Shown: positions 39,988 to 50,743, counted from the stretch's first letter. The stretch: 64,000 bases of DNA from Vibrio syngnathi (GCF_002119525.1 NZ_CP017916.1:496001-560000); one strand, 5' to 3'. Notes: a model not told the origin generated them from the letters alone. Translations and numbers: made by a program.

Positions 39988-40088
39988 CTATTTAGGGTTT
40001 TCACTAATCCTGATGTTGAACGTTTAGTTTTGCTTTATAGTCTTAACTACTTTATTGCCTTAACTAACAGCTTAATATCGAAACCGTT

Positions 40089-40165
40089 GCGCCCTTAGCT
40101 CAGCTGGATAGAGTACCTGGCTACGAACCAGGCGGTCGGAGGTTCGAATCCTCCAGGGCGCACCA
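40089..40165 (+). tRNA. tRNA-Arg (ACG), copy 7
   Basis: Same 77 bases, anticodon ACG, CCA encoded. Confidence 0.97.
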
Positions 40166-40266
40166 CTATTTAGGGTTTTCACTAATCCTGATGTTGAACG
40201 TTTAGTTTTGCTTTATAGTCTTAACTGCTTTATTGCCTTAACTAACAGCTTAATATCGAAACCGTT

Positions 40267-40343
40267 GCGCCCTTAGCTCAGCTGGATAGAGTACCTGGCT
40301 ACGAACCAGGCGGTCGGAGGTTCGAATCCTCCAGGGCGCACCA
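40267..40343 (+). tRNA. tRNA-Arg (ACG), copy 8, last of the array
   Basis: Same 77 bases, anticodon ACG, CCA encoded; terminator 12 bases later. Confidence 0.97.
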
Positions 40344-40718
40344 CCTTATTAAAGAAAGCCTCGTTTATACGAGGCTTTTTTTATGTCTGCTGCAAATTTG
40401 TTGCTATAATGTTAAATTTTGTCGTTGTTTAACTTGTTGTATTTAAAGTAATTCTTGATTGCTTCTTTGTTATTCCACCTTTCTCATATCATTTCTAAGA
40501 AAAGCCCCGTTTAAGTCACAGTTTAAATATCTATAAATGACGTATTTGACAGATTTATGTGATCTGATAGGCGAATAATTAACCTTATGTGTGCGTTATC
40601 CGTAACAGAACCTTAAACAAAATTGACAAACTTTTACCAATCGAGATAATCCATGGGTCGGGATCACTATTCGCTGAAATCCTGCACGTATGTCAGGATG
40701 ACGAAGAAAGGAAGCAAC
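40344..40718. other. Intergenic region tRNA array-oadG
   Basis: 375 bases. The tRNA terminator lies at the left end; a TTGACA box around 40547 may belong to the oad promoter, but no convincing -10 box is spaced from it. Nothing else is seen. Confidence 0.55.
40355..40384 (+). terminator. Rho-independent terminator of the tRNA array
   Basis: AAAGCCTCG / CGAGGCTTT stem, TTTATA loop, followed by seven T. Confidence 0.9.
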
Positions 40719-40976
40719 ATGACTAATATTGGAAGCCTGCTAGGAGATGCGGCGACTCTAATGATAACGGGGATGTCCGTTGTCTTTATTTTCCTAACTA
40801 TTCTAGTTTACCTCGTTCGGTTGATGTCAAAACTGGTACCAGAAGAAGTACCAGAGCCGATCGCAGCACCTAAAAAAATTAAAAAATCACAATCAAACCC
40901 TTCAGCTGTTAGTCCACAGGTAGTGGCAGCAATTTCGGCCGCGGTTCATCAATACCGTGCGTCTACTGCTAAGTAG
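40719..40976 (+). CDS. oadG: Oxaloacetate decarboxylase gamma subunit
   Basis: Small membrane anchor of the sodium-pumping oxaloacetate decarboxylase. One membrane helix at about 16-36 (MITGMSVVFIFLTILVYL), then a charged, Pro/Lys-rich cytoplasmic tail that in the family binds zinc and the alpha subunit. AAAGGAAGC precedes the ATG at 40719, giving 85 aa; longer frames from 40653 lack a ribosome site. First of oadGAB. Confidence 0.93.
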   Translation: MTNIGSLLGDAATLMITGMSVVFIFLTILVYLVRLMSKLVPEEVPEPIAAPKKIKKSQSNPSAVSPQVVAAISAAVHQYRASTAK

Positions 40977-41001
40977 CATTTAAAGGATTAAAAAGGAGTT
41001 T

Positions 41002-42789
41002 ATGAGCATGTCTAAACCACTAGCTATCACAGATGTGGTACTTCGTGACGCGCACCAGTCACTATTTGCTACTCGTATGCGTATCGAAGATATGCTGCCA
41101 ATTGCGGCAGAACTGGATAAAGTCGGTTACTGGTCTTTAGAGACTTGGGGCGGCGCAACGTTTGATTCGTGTATTCGTTTTCTAGGAGAAGATCCGTGGG
41201 AGCGTTTGCGTGAGCTGAAAAAAGCGATGCCAAACACACCAATGCAGATGCTACTGCGTGGTCAAAATTTATTGGGTTACCGTCACTACGCGGATGATGT
41301 AGTAGAGAAATTTGTTGAACGTGCCCATAAGAACGGCATGGACGTATTCCGTATTTTTGATGCGATGAATGACGTACGTAACTTTGAAACAGCAGTGAAA
41401 GCAACGATTGATGTTGGTGGTCACGCTCAAGGTACGTTGTCTTACACAACCAGTCCGGTTCACAACTCAGATACTTGGGTTGATTTGGCTAAACGCCTAG
41501 AGGATCTAGGTTGTCATTCACTATGTATCAAAGATATGTCAGGTTTATTAAAGCCGTATGAAGCGGAAGAGCTGATTACACGTATCAAATCATCGTGTGA
41601 CGTTCCTCTAGCGTTGCATAGCCACGCGACAACAGGTCTATCGACAGCAACAGCGGTTAAAGCCGTTGAAGCGGGTATCGATATTCTAGACACCGCTATT
41701 TCTTCAATGAGCTGTACTTACGGTCACACGCCAACCGAAACGGTTGTTGCGATGTTAGAAGGTACAGAGCGTGATACCAATCTTAAGCTCGATCAGATCG
41801 AACCCATCGCGGCTTACTTCCGTGATGTACGTAAAAAGTACGCGAAGTGGGAAGGTCAGCTAAAAGGTGTTGATTCACGTATCTTGATTGCTCAGGTTCC
41901 TGGCGGCATGTTAACCAACATGGAAGGCCAGCTTAAAGAACAGGGCGCAGCCGACCGTATGGACGAAGTGCTCGAAGAGATCCCTCGCGTACGTAAAGAG
42001 TTGGGTTACATTCCTTTGGTAACTCCTACTTCTCAGATTGTTGGTACTCAAGCGGTTATCAACGTTCTGACGGGTGAGCGCTACAAGAGCATCACTAAAG
42101 AGACTGCGGGTCTACTGAAAGGTGAATACGGTCAAGCGCCTGCTGAGGTTGATGCTGAATTGCAAGCGAAAGTGTTAGATGGTGCAGAGCCAATCACGTG
42201 TCGTCCTGCTGATTTACTTAAGTCTGAAATGGATACGTTAACGACAGACCTTTTAGAAAAAGCGAAATCAGATGGCATTTCACTCGCTGAAGATACCGTT
42301 GATGATGTACTGACATACGCACTTTTCCCACAAGTTGGTCTTAAGTTCCTTAAGAACCGTCGTAATCCTGAAGCATTTGAACCTGCACCAACTGCAGAAA
42401 CGGCAGCTCCTGTTGCGGCACCACAGCCTGTTGCAGGTAGCATTGAAAGCTACAGCGTGAAGGTTGATGGTCAAGTTTATGATGTTGAAGTCGGGCCACA
42501 AGGCGAACTGACATCAGTATCTCCATCAGCGAAACCAGCACAAGCGTCTCAAGCTGCACCTGCCGCGGCTTCTGATGCAGAAGCGGTTCCAGCTCCATTA
42601 GCAGGTAACATCTTCAAAGTTATCGTTCAGCCTGGTGTTGAAGTGGCTGAAGGCGATGTGCTACTGATCTTGGAAGCGATGAAAATGGAAACGGAGGTTC
42701 GTGCTGCTCGTGGTGGTATCGTTCAGGAATTGAATGTTAAAGAAGGCGATGCAGTTACTGTAGGCGCTCCACTACTAAGCTTAGCGTAA
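41002..42789 (+). CDS. oadA: Oxaloacetate decarboxylase alpha subunit (biotin carrier and carboxyltransferase)
   Basis: Transfers the carboxyl group of oxaloacetate to biotin. The carboxyltransferase barrel starts [18 protein letters not shown] (metal Asp) and includes LHSHATTG; the conserved C-terminal part of the alpha chain follows to about 430; an Ala/Pro-rich hinge (about 455-530) leads to the biotinyl domain with Lys561 in LEAMKMETE. 595 aa is typical. AAGGAG upstream; ATG at 41002 or 41008. Acts with OadB to export sodium. Confidence 0.97.
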   Translation: MSMSKPLAITDVVLRDAHQSLFATRMRIEDMLPIAAELDKVGYWSLETWGGATFDSCIRFLGEDPWERLRELKKAMPNTPMQMLLRGQNLLGYRHYADDVVEKFVERAHKNGMDVFRIFDAMNDVRNFETAVKATIDVGGHAQGTLSYTTSPVHNSDTWVDLAKRLEDLGCHSLCIKDMSGLLKPYEAEELITRIKSSCDVPLALHSHATTGLSTATAVKAVEAGIDILDTAISSMSCTYGHTPTETVVAMLEGTERDTNLKLDQIEPIAAYFRDVRKKYAKWEGQLKGVDSRILIAQVPGGMLTNMEGQLKEQGAADRMDEVLEEIPRVRKELGYIPLVTPTSQIVGTQAVINVLTGERYKSITKETAGLLKGEYGQAPAEVDAELQAKVLDGAEPITCRPADLLKSEMDTLTTDLLEKAKSDGISLAEDTVDDVLTYALFPQVGLKFLKNRRNPEAFEPAPTAETAAPVAAPQPVAGSIESYSVKVDGQVYDVEVGPQGELTSVSPSAKPAQASQAAPAAASDAEAVPAPLAGNIFKVIVQPGVEVAEGDVLLILEAMKMETEVRAARGGIVQELNVKEGDAVTVGAPLLSLA

Positions 42790-42798
42790 GGGAGTACC

Positions 42799-43929
42799 AT
42801 GGAAGGATTGATGACCTTATGGTCTGAAACAGGGATCGCTAACTTTGAGTTCGGCCAGATTTGTATGATGCTGGTCGGTTGCTTATTGTTGTTTTTGGCA
42901 ATTCGTAAAGGATTTGAACCGTTACTTTTATTACCGATTGGTTTTGGTGCTGTACTAGCAAACATTCCAAATGCTGGGTTTACTGATCCAGGTGGTTTGC
43001 TTTACTACGTTTACTACATTGGTATTGAAACGGGTATTTTCCCACTGCTGATCTTTATGGGTGTTGGTGCAATGACGGACTTCGGTGCGTTGATTGCTAA
43101 CCCTAAAACGTTATGGCTAGGGGCTGCGGCTCAGTTTGGTATCTTCGCAACGCTATTTGGTGCGATCTTGCTGAACTATGTTCCAGGAATGGAATTCTCA
43201 ATGGCAGATGCTTCGTCAATTGCGATCATTGGTGGTGCCGATGGCCCAACCGCGATCTTCTTGGCGAGTAAGTTATCTCCTGACCTACTAGGTGCCATTG
43301 CGGTTGCGGCTTATAGCTACATGGCTTTGGTTCCTATTATTCAGCCACCTATCATGAAAGCGCTAACGACGCCGGAAGAACGCAAGATTAAGATGGCGCA
43401 GTTACGTCACGTTGGTAAAGCCGAGAAGATCCTTTTCCCGCTTGCTGTACTACTGATGACGATTCTGTTCCTACCTTCAGCAACACCTCTAGTAGGTATG
43501 TTCTGCTTGGGTAACTTAATGCGTGAAGCGGGTGTGGTTGATCGCCTTTCAAAAACAGCTCAAAACGAACTGATTAACGTCGTAACTATTTTCCTTGGCC
43601 TAGGTGTTGGTTCTAAGCTTCAAGCGGACACGTTCTTGAACTTAGAGACGCTGGGTATTTTAGGTTTAGGTGCGGTGGCGTTTAGTATTGGTACGGCGGG
43701 TGGCGTGTTAATGGCGAAGTTGCTTAATCGCTTCTCTAAAGAAGACATCAACCCATTGATTGGCGCGGCTGGTGTATCAGCGGTTCCGATGGCGGCTCGT
43801 GTGGTAAACAAGGTTGGTCTTGAGGCAAACCCTCAGAACTTCTTGTTGATGCATGCGATGGGCCCGAATGTAGCTGGTGTACTTGGTAGTGCGGTTGCGG
43901 CGGGTATTCTATTAGCTCTAGTGGGTTAG
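42799..43929 (+). CDS. oadB: Oxaloacetate decarboxylase beta subunit (sodium-translocating decarboxylase)
   Basis: Integral membrane subunit that decarboxylates carboxybiotin and moves sodium outward. 376 residues with about nine hydrophobic segments; the family motif [17 protein letters not shown] (about 142-158) contains the sodium-linked Asp; [19 protein letters not shown] near 320 is also conserved. Starts 9 bases after oadA behind GGGAG. This resembles the chromosomal oad cluster next to csrA in V. cholerae. Confidence 0.97.
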   Translation: MEGLMTLWSETGIANFEFGQICMMLVGCLLLFLAIRKGFEPLLLLPIGFGAVLANIPNAGFTDPGGLLYYVYYIGIETGIFPLLIFMGVGAMTDFGALIANPKTLWLGAAAQFGIFATLFGAILLNYVPGMEFSMADASSIAIIGGADGPTAIFLASKLSPDLLGAIAVAAYSYMALVPIIQPPIMKALTTPEERKIKMAQLRHVGKAEKILFPLAVLLMTILFLPSATPLVGMFCLGNLMREAGVVDRLSKTAQNELINVVTIFLGLGVGSKLQADTFLNLETLGILGLGAVAFSIGTAGGVLMAKLLNRFSKEDINPLIGAAGVSAVPMAARVVNKVGLEANPQNFLLMHAMGPNVAGVLGSAVAAGILLALVG

Positions 43930-44017
43930 TAGGTTCCTAGGTCACGTATCGTTACGTTAATTGGTCGTCAATTTACGAATGAGCGGTTAACTTAGCCTTA
44001 TTAAATGGTTTATAGTC

Positions 44018-44048
44018 AAAGGGATGCTTTCGCATCCCTTTCTTTTTA
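44018..44048 (+). terminator. Rho-independent terminator of oadGAB
   Basis: AAAGGGATGC / GCATCCCTTT stem with a small loop and TCTTTTT. It falls upstream of the next gene and argues against any start before 44048 for that gene. Confidence 0.9.
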
Positions 44049-44100
44049 TCAATTAGGGTGCTTGCTCATTAGGGCTTTTATCAATCAAGGAAATGTGGAA

Positions 44101-45054
44101 ATGGAAAATAAACAGATAGCGATTACTCAATTCGGCGGTGTCGAAAACCTTAGTATTCAAACCCGTGCTATTCCTGAGCCTAAGGCTGGAGAAGTCGTGG
44201 TTAAAGTTTCCTTTTCGGGCATTAATCCGATTGATGTTAAAACCCGTGCTGGTCTAGGTTGGGCTGCAGCACAGAACAAAGATAACCTGCCTTGGGTTTC
44301 TGGTTATGACATTTCAGGGCAAATTGCCACCCTAGGGGAGCAGGCTGAGCGCTTTACGGTTGGCGACAACGTGGCAGGCTTTATTGGTTTCCCACTGCAA
44401 GGTGGCGGTTACAGCCAATATGTGTGTGTCCCGGAAGCGGCATTAAGCATGGTTCCTGATTCGGTAACTCTAGAAGCGGCCGCAGCATTACCATTAGCCA
44501 GTCAAACAGCAGCCCAAGCGCTCAATAAAGCTGAAGTGAAAGAGGGCGATCGCGTACTTATCTTAGCGGGTGCTGGCGGCGTTGGTCATCTAGCGGTTCA
44601 AATCGCCGTGGCAGCGAAAGCCGAGGTTTACACAACTTGTAGTGAAGCGAATCTTGATTACTTAGCAACGTTAGGCGCCCATGCGATTAACTATAAGTTT
44701 GCGCCAGCATCAGAAAGAGTCTCTGATGTTGATGTGCTGATTGATTTGGTTGGTGGCGATACTGCTCTCGATGCATTGAAGTGTCTAAAAGATGGCGCAA
44801 GAGTCGTGACAGTCCCCACTTTATCTGCAGAATTGATCTGCGAAAAAGCAACATTACTAGGCTTTACTGCATCAGGCATGCTGGTTGAGCCAAACCCAGA
44901 GCAAATGGACACTATGCTGTACATGGTCAGTGTCGGATTGCTCAAAACAGAAATTCAAGGTATCTACCAGTTAGACGAAGCGCAGTCAGCTCATCTACAG
45001 GTTGAAACCGGACATACCAGAGGCAAGGTACTACTTAAAATGCAAGAAGGTTGA
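44101..45054 (+). CDS. Zinc-free NADPH:quinone-oxidoreductase-like MDR protein
   Basis: Medium-chain dehydrogenase/reductase, quinone oxidoreductase branch. The GroES-like N-terminal domain has GINPIDVKTRAG and GYDISGQI; the Rossmann motif AGAGGVGHLAVQIA is near 155-168. No structural-zinc cysteine cluster is present, so it is not a zinc alcohol dehydrogenase. Substrate cannot be predicted; small enones or quinones are usual. AAGGAA at 44087-44092 and the preceding terminator set the ATG at 44101 (317 aa). Seven bases before the YqaA-like gene. Confidence 0.85.
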   Translation: MENKQIAITQFGGVENLSIQTRAIPEPKAGEVVVKVSFSGINPIDVKTRAGLGWAAAQNKDNLPWVSGYDISGQIATLGEQAERFTVGDNVAGFIGFPLQGGGYSQYVCVPEAALSMVPDSVTLEAAAALPLASQTAAQALNKAEVKEGDRVLILAGAGGVGHLAVQIAVAAKAEVYTTCSEANLDYLATLGAHAINYKFAPASERVSDVDVLIDLVGGDTALDALKCLKDGARVVTVPTLSAELICEKATLLGFTASGMLVEPNPEQMDTMLYMVSVGLLKTEIQGIYQLDEAQSAHLQVETGHTRGKVLLKMQEG

Positions 45055-45060
45055 TATGCA

Positions 45061-45522
45061 GTGCTAGAGTTTTTTAATTCTCTGTTTGAAAACATAGCGC
45101 TGTGGTTCTCTGACTCGGCGCTGTGGGTACTCTTTATTAGTGGCTTTTTGAGTGCCACATTATTGCCCGGGGGATCAGAAGCGAGCCTTGTGGCAGCCTT
45201 GAGCTTAGATCAGTTCTCAACATCATCGATCATTCTTCTGGCGACACTCGGTAATACTTTGGGGGGCCTGACCAACTATTGGATTGGTTTATGGTTGCCT
45301 AATCGAACTCAATCTGAAAAGCATGGTCATAAGGCTATGGCTTGGCTGAGCCGTTATGGTTACTGGACATTGTTATTCAGTTGGTTACCCATCATTGGTG
45401 ATCCTTTATGTCTGGCTGCGGGTTGGCTGAGAATGAAATTTATCCCTAGCGTTATTTTGATAGCGATTGGCAAAGCCGCTCGCTACAGCTTACTTGCTGC
45501 TATCTACTTCGGTTTTTTCTAA
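45061..45522 (+). CDS. YqaA-like small DedA/VTT-related membrane protein
   Basis: 153 residues with three to four membrane segments and the family features FLSATLLPGGSEASLVA, LGNTLGGLTNYWIGLW and FSWLPIIGDPLCLAAGWLRM. This matches E. coli YqaA, which also stands near gshA and csrA. Role unknown; related proteins affect membrane lipid traffic. GTG start after the MDR gene; M16 gene starts 10 bases later. Confidence 0.85.
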   Translation: MLEFFNSLFENIALWFSDSALWVLFISGFLSATLLPGGSEASLVAALSLDQFSTSSIILLATLGNTLGGLTNYWIGLWLPNRTQSEKHGHKAMAWLSRYGYWTLLFSWLPIIGDPLCLAAGWLRMKFIPSVILIAIGKAARYSLLAAIYFGFF

Positions 45523-45531
45523 GGAGAACCT

Positions 45532-48390
45532 ATGAAAAAGGTTTTACTTGGTACATTTTCTCTTATCGCCATTGCTGGCTGTTCTTACAATGTACCTAGC
45601 TCAACACCCTTCTTTTCCTCGTTACCGGAAGGCGTCACTCTGTTAGAAGAGGTTAAGCCTTCTAAAGATAAAGTGGTGATTCCTTATGCGAAGTATCAGC
45701 TTGAAAACGGCTTGACCGTTATTCTTTCTCCTGATGATTCTGATCCACTTGTTCATGTTGATGTGACCTATCATGTGGGTTCTGCTCGTGAACAGATTGG
45801 TAAATCAGGCTTTGCTCACTTCTTTGAACACATGATGTTCCAAGGCTCTGAGAACGTCGGTGATCAACAGCACTTCAAGATCATCACCGAAGCGGGTGGT
45901 TCGTTAAATGGCACCACCAACCGTGACCGAACTAATTACTTTGAAACCGTTCCTTCTAACCAACTCGAAAAAATGTTGTGGTTAGAATCGGACAGAATGG
46001 GTTTCTTGCTAGATGCAGTTTCTCAAAAGAAATTTGAGGTGCAAAGAGGCACGGTTAAGAATGAGCGAGCGCAAAGCTATGAAAACCGCCCTTACGGTTT
46101 GATGTGGGAGCGCATGGGAGAAGCACTGTATCCAGAAGGTCACCCTTACTCGTGGCAACCAATCGGTTATGTTGAAGACTTAGATCGTGTTGATGTGAAT
46201 GACCTTAAGGCATTTTTCTTACGTTGGTATGGCCCAAACAATGCCGTGTTAACGATCGGTGGTGATATCGACGTTGATGACACGCTAGAGTGGGTTAACA
46301 AGTACTTTGGCCCTATCCCTCAAGGACCTGAAGTTAAGGCGGCAGAGAAGCAACCTGCAGTGCTGACTGAAGACAAGTACATCACCTTAAAAGATAATAT
46401 TCGTCAGCCGATGGTGCTTGTTGGTTGGCCAACAACGTATCGTGGTGAAGAGACGCAGGCTTCATTGAATGCACTGTCCAACGTGTTAGGTTCTGGCACC
46501 AACAGTTATCTGTATCAAAACCTTGTAAAAACGCAAAAAGCGGTGAGCGCAGGATCTTTCCATGATTGTGCTGAGCTTGCATGTACCATGTATGTGTATG
46601 CGATGGGTAATTCAGGTGAAAAAGGCGATTTGACGGTTCTAAACAAAGAGCTGATGGATACCTTAGATCAATTCTCGAAAGAGGGCGTTGAACAAGAGCG
46701 TTTAGATCAGATCACTGGTATGGCAGAAGCGGATGCAGTTTTTGCACTGCAAAGTGTTAAAGGCAAGGTTTCACAGCTTGCGTCTAACCAAACCTTCTAT
46801 GGTCAGCCGGATCGCATTGAATCGCAACTCGATCAAATTCGAGCGGTTACTCCAGAAAGCGTAAGCAAGGCATACCAAGATTTCATCGAAGGCAAGCACA
46901 AGGTTACGTTGAGTGTGGTTCCTAAGAAAAAACTCGACTTAGCGGTTCGTGAGGCTACTTTTACCACACCTGCACGTACCCTTCCTGAATACAGTAAGGT
47001 GACGGAAGAGCAACTGGATTTCAGAAAGGCGCCAAACACATTTGATCGCAGCGTGATGCCAGAAGTGAACTTTGGTGTTGAAGCGACCATGCCTGAGCTG
47101 TATCGCATGCACTTTGCGAACGGCACTGATTTGATTGGTACCGTGACCAGTGAAACGCCGACAGTACAGCTGCAAATTCAACTGCCTGCAGGCGAACGCT
47201 ATGTTCGTAAAGGTCAAGAAGGCTTGGCGAACCTAACGGCTTCGATGATGGAAGAGGGATCGACTAAACGAACGGTTGAAGAACTACAGGCGACCTTAGA
47301 TAAGCTTGGCAGTAGCGTAAGCATTAGTGCCGGCAGCTATACCACAGATATTTCAGTCTCGACGTTAGAGAAAAATCTGCCTCAAACCTTAGCGATCGTG
47401 CAAGAAGTTCTATTCGAGCCTAAGTTTGATGAGCAAGACTTTGAACGTGTTAAGAAGCAGATGCTTGAAGGCGTAGTGTATCAACACCAACAGCCAAGCT
47501 GGATGGCTTCTCAAGCAACCCGAGAAGTGTTGTTCGGTAGCACTGTTTTTGGTCGAGCGAGTGATGGCACCAAGGACTCTCTAGAGTCGCTAACTCTAGA
47601 CGATGTAAAACTGTTTTACAGTCAGCACTATACTCCTGAGGGAGCTAATATTGTTATTGTAGGGGACATCTTGAAGGAGGAGGTTGGAAAGCAGCTTCAG
47701 TTCTTTGAAAAATGGCAAGGTGACGCTGCACCACTCACTCGTCCACAGATCATCAAGGAGCTTTCGGGGCAGAACTTGTACTTAGTGGATAAGCCGGGAG
47801 CACCGCAAAGTATTGTACGCCTAGTTCGTAAAGGCCTGCCGTTTGATGCGACCGGTGAGTTGTATTTAAGCCAGCTAGCTAACTTTAATTTAGCTGGTAA
47901 CTTCAATAGCCGTATCAACCAGAACCTGCGTGAAGACAAAGCCTACACTTACGGTGCAAGCGGTTACTTTGCGAGTACGCGTGAAACTGGTGCGGTAGTG
48001 TTTAGTGCTCAAGTTAGAGCCAATGCGACGGTTCCATCGATTCAAGAGTTTATCGCTGAGCTAAACGAATTTAGTCAGAGTGGATTAACTGACGAAGAGA
48101 TGAAATTTATGCGCCTTGCTGTCGGTCAACAAGATGCGCTTAAATACGAAACACCCAGTCAAAAGGCCGGGTTGTTGAGTAATATTGTTGCATTGAGCCT
48201 TGATGAAGACTACTTACAGCAGCGCAACCAGATAGTAGAAACGGTTTCAAAAGAAACTTTAAATGAGCTATCGAAGAAATGGTTTGACCCGAATGATTAT
48301 CAAATAATTGTTGTTGGTGACGCGACTTCCTTGCGTCCTCAATTAGAAAAGTTAGATATTCCAATAGAAGAGCTTGAAATCATTCGTTAG
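45532..48390 (+). CDS. M16-family zinc metallopeptidase, lipoprotein
   Basis: Pitrilysin-like peptidase anchored by a lipid: signal peptide with lipobox IAGC, Cys17. The inverted zinc motif HFFEH (His96, Glu99, His100) and the distal ligand in the ERAQSYENRP region (about 180) are intact. Two M16 halves are visible, the second (about 520-950) lacking the zinc motif, so a 952-aa clam-shell enzyme. Substrates of bacterial homologues are small unfolded peptides. AAGGAG precedes the ATG. Same position as the insulinase-family gene upstream of gshA in V. cholerae. Confidence 0.93.
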   Translation: MKKVLLGTFSLIAIAGCSYNVPSSTPFFSSLPEGVTLLEEVKPSKDKVVIPYAKYQLENGLTVILSPDDSDPLVHVDVTYHVGSAREQIGKSGFAHFFEHMMFQGSENVGDQQHFKIITEAGGSLNGTTNRDRTNYFETVPSNQLEKMLWLESDRMGFLLDAVSQKKFEVQRGTVKNERAQSYENRPYGLMWERMGEALYPEGHPYSWQPIGYVEDLDRVDVNDLKAFFLRWYGPNNAVLTIGGDIDVDDTLEWVNKYFGPIPQGPEVKAAEKQPAVLTEDKYITLKDNIRQPMVLVGWPTTYRGEETQASLNALSNVLGSGTNSYLYQNLVKTQKAVSAGSFHDCAELACTMYVYAMGNSGEKGDLTVLNKELMDTLDQFSKEGVEQERLDQITGMAEADAVFALQSVKGKVSQLASNQTFYGQPDRIESQLDQIRAVTPESVSKAYQDFIEGKHKVTLSVVPKKKLDLAVREATFTTPARTLPEYSKVTEEQLDFRKAPNTFDRSVMPEVNFGVEATMPELYRMHFANGTDLIGTVTSETPTVQLQIQLPAGERYVRKGQEGLANLTASMMEEGSTKRTVEELQATLDKLGSSVSISAGSYTTDISVSTLEKNLPQTLAIVQEVLFEPKFDEQDFERVKKQMLEGVVYQHQQPSWMASQATREVLFGSTVFGRASDGTKDSLESLTLDDVKLFYSQHYTPEGANIVIVGDILKEEVGKQLQFFEKWQGDAAPLTRPQIIKELSGQNLYLVDKPGAPQSIVRLVRKGLPFDATGELYLSQLANFNLAGNFNSRINQNLREDKAYTYGASGYFASTRETGAVVFSAQVRANATVPSIQEFIAELNEFSQSGLTDEEMKFMRLAVGQQDALKYETPSQKAGLLSNIVALSLDEDYLQQRNQIVETVSKETLNELSKKWFDPNDYQIIVVGDATSLRPQLEKLDIPIEELEIIR

Positions 48391-48477
48391 AGTACACATT
48401 AAAAGGGGAGGGAAGAGATTCTACTTTTCTCCTCCAACCTAATTTATGATAGTTCTAATAAGAACAATATAAGATAA

Positions 48478-50058
48478 GTGAACAGAATTTTGACTGATTT
48501 TGCTGCGCGACTAAAGCAAGTTGCAACCAACCCTAAGACCTTCTCTCAATTTGGTCGTGGTGTTGAAAGGGAAACATTGCGCTACACGGAAGATGGGCAT
48601 CTTGCTACTGGGCCGCACCCTAAGGCTTTAGGATCTGCGTTGATGAACGAATGGGTAACGACCGATTTCTCTGAGTCGCTACTGGAGTTTATCACGCCTG
48701 TTTCTAACGACGTTCCGACGCTTTTGAATCAGTTGTCTGATATTCATCACTTCACGCAAACCAAGTTAGACGGAGAAAAGCTGTGGCCACTCTCTATGCC
48801 TTGTTATGTGGGGAGTGAAGATTACATTCAGTTAGCGCAATACGGTACTTCTAACAACGGTAAAATGAAGACACTATATCGCGAAGGCCTAAAGCGTCGC
48901 TACGGCAGTCTGATGCAGATTATTTCGGGTGTTCACTTCAATTTCTCTTTCCCAGAAAGCTTTTGGGACAGTCTGTTTGGAGAGCAAACAGAAGAAGCGC
49001 GTTGTGAAGCTAAGTCTGATGCTTACTTTGGTTTGATTCGTAACTACTACCGCTTTGGTTGGTTAATCCCATACTTCTTCGGTGCTTCACCTGCGCTATG
49101 TTCCTCTTTCATCAAAGGAAGAGAGACAAGTCTGCCTTTTGAAAAGATTGGCGAGACGCTGTATCTGCCAAAAGCAACGGCACTTCGCCTGAGTGATCTT
49201 GGCTACACCAATAGTGCTCAAAGCGTATTAAAGATTGGCTTCAACAGCCTAGACCAGTACCTTGAAGGTTTGAATCAAGCGATTCGAACACCATCAGAAG
49301 AATTCGCTGAGATTGGCACTAAGGTTGATGGTGAATACCGTCAATTGAATAGTAACGTTCTTCAAATCGAGAACGAGCTTTATGCTCCGATCCGTCCTAA
49401 GCGTGTGGCGAAAAGTGGCGAGAAACCATCTGAAGCACTGGCTCGTGCTGGTGTTGAGTACATCGAAGTTCGCTCTTTAGACGTAAATCCATTCAGTTCA
49501 ATTGGTATCAATGAACAGCAAGTTCGCTTCTTAGACCTATTCCTAACGTGGAGCGTGCTATCAGACTCTGCTGAGATGGATAACTGCGAGCTTGAATGCT
49601 GGCGCGATAACTGGAATAAGGTGATCTTAGAAGGTCGTCAGGTTGGTTTAGAGCTCAAGATTGGTTGTGATGGCGAAAGACTGTCTCTGCAAGACTGGGC
49701 GAAAAATGTATTCAAAGATCTTCGAGTTATCGCTGAGTTGATGGATGCTGAGCAAGGTGGTCGTGCATACCAAGAAACGTGCGATACGCTTGAAGCTTGG
49801 ATTGATAACCCAGAGTTGACCATTTCTGGCCAGTTATTAGAAGAGACCAAGAAATTGGGTGGTTTGGGTAAAGTGGGTTGTGCGTTAGGAAAAACGTACG
49901 CTCAGCAACACAAGGCACACCAATATAAAGTGTATTCTGCTGAGTTAATGGAAGCGGAAGTTCAACGCTCTGTCATTGCTCAACAGCAAAGTGAAGAAGC
50001 GAGCACTCAAGATTTTGATAGCTTCTTAACGGACTATTTTTCATATTTAAAAGCATAG
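48478..50058 (+). CDS. gshA: Glutamate--cysteine ligase
   Basis: First step of glutathione synthesis: ATP-dependent gamma-linkage of Glu and Cys. [11 protein letters not shown] at about 22-32, [16 protein letters not shown] near 60-75 and YEIVSL-like RSLDVNPFS near 335 are GshA type 1 motifs; 526 aa fits. GTG start at 48478 with a poor ribosome site; a TTG at 48487 is an alternative. Followed 7 bases later by a lipoprotein gene and then luxS, both sulfur-amino-acid-linked neighbours in vibrios. Confidence 0.95.
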   Translation: MNRILTDFAARLKQVATNPKTFSQFGRGVERETLRYTEDGHLATGPHPKALGSALMNEWVTTDFSESLLEFITPVSNDVPTLLNQLSDIHHFTQTKLDGEKLWPLSMPCYVGSEDYIQLAQYGTSNNGKMKTLYREGLKRRYGSLMQIISGVHFNFSFPESFWDSLFGEQTEEARCEAKSDAYFGLIRNYYRFGWLIPYFFGASPALCSSFIKGRETSLPFEKIGETLYLPKATALRLSDLGYTNSAQSVLKIGFNSLDQYLEGLNQAIRTPSEEFAEIGTKVDGEYRQLNSNVLQIENELYAPIRPKRVAKSGEKPSEALARAGVEYIEVRSLDVNPFSSIGINEQQVRFLDLFLTWSVLSDSAEMDNCELECWRDNWNKVILEGRQVGLELKIGCDGERLSLQDWAKNVFKDLRVIAELMDAEQGGRAYQETCDTLEAWIDNPELTISGQLLEETKKLGGLGKVGCALGKTYAQQHKAHQYKVYSAELMEAEVQRSVIAQQQSEEASTQDFDSFLTDYFSYLKA

Positions 50059-50065
50059 CGAGACT

Positions 50066-50719
50066 TTGGTGGAAAGGAAGCAAGCCTTATTAGGTCAGTC
50101 TACTCATGTGAGTGGGAAATGGTTACCTGTCGTGACCGTTGGTGTTGTCTCTAGCCTATTGGTTGGATGTGCGACGCCTCCGCCTAAGCAGCAAAATAAT
50201 ATATGCAGCATCTTCAGAGAGCACCCTTCTTGGTATGAAGATGCGCTCGATATGCAAGATGAGTGGGGCACACCTATTAACGTCGCGATGGCTTTTGTTA
50301 AACAAGAGAGCAGCTTTCGACATGATGCGCGTCCACCCAAAGATTACATTCTTGGCTTTATCCCGTGGGGAAGAGTCAGTAGTGCTTATGGTTATGCACA
50401 AGCTCAAGACCCTGCTTGGGAAGACTTCCAAAAAGCGACCAATAATGGTGGTTCGAGAACCAACTTTGATGATGCATTGATGTTCATTGGTTGGTACACC
50501 AGCGAGACGCGCCGTCAGTTAGGGATCTCATTATGGGACCCGTATAATCAATACCTAGCTTATCATGAAGGCCGTGGTGGCTATAAGCGCAAATCATACA
50601 ACAGCAAACCATCGTTGATTAAGGTGGCTCGCAGAGTTGAACAGCAAGCAAAAGATTATGGATGGCAACTTAAACAGTGCCGAAAAGAACTAGAAGACAA
50701 TCGAAGTTGGTTTTTTTAA
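50066..50719 (+). CDS. SLT-like lipoprotein between gshA and luxS
   Basis: N-terminal membrane segment with lipobox LLVGC (about residue 35), then a 180-residue domain containing FVKQESSFRHDARP, the Glu-Ser context of soluble lytic transglycosylase-like domains, plus AYGYAQAQ and AYHEGRGGY. It therefore looks like an outer-membrane murein transglycosylase or relative. The start is unsure: TTG 50066 or GTG 50069; neither has a clear ribosome site, and the long N-terminus before the hydrophobic stretch is unusual. Confidence 0.78.
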   Translation: MVERKQALLGQSTHVSGKWLPVVTVGVVSSLLVGCATPPPKQQNNICSIFREHPSWYEDALDMQDEWGTPINVAMAFVKQESSFRHDARPPKDYILGFIPWGRVSSAYGYAQAQDPAWEDFQKATNNGGSRTNFDDALMFIGWYTSETRRQLGISLWDPYNQYLAYHEGRGGYKRKSYNSKPSLIKVARRVEQQAKDYGWQLKQCRKELEDNRSWFF

Positions 50720-50743
50720 AGCCAATCGTCATGGAGAATAGCA

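Larger units (their letters stand above)
39295..40266 (+). repeat. Tandem array of tRNA-Arg units with conserved spacers
   Basis: Unit starts at 39218, 39396, 39574, 39734, 39911, 40089 and 40267, i.e. steps of 178, 178, 160, 177, 178 and 178. Each spacer starts CTATTTAGGGTTTTCA or close to it and ends ATATCGAAACCGTT or close to it; one spacer (39651-39733) is 18 bases shorter. The spacers are almost as conserved as the tRNAs, pointing to recent unequal exchange. Confidence 0.95.

Noticed and set aside
39218..40343. CRISPR-like pattern of regular repeats and spacers
   Set aside because: The repeated 77-base element is a tRNA-Arg gene with anticodon ACG and encoded CCA, and the spacers are alike, not unique. 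No cas genes are present.
44005..44100. Longer N-terminus for the MDR oxidoreductase
   Set aside because: The extra codons run through the oadGAB terminator hairpin and lack a ribosome site; the ATG at 44101 has AAGGAA in front and matches family length.
50139..50480. 113-codon overlapping frame inside the SLT-like lipoprotein gene
   Set aside because: It lies in another frame of a gene with clear signal peptide and domain motifs and has no ribosome site.
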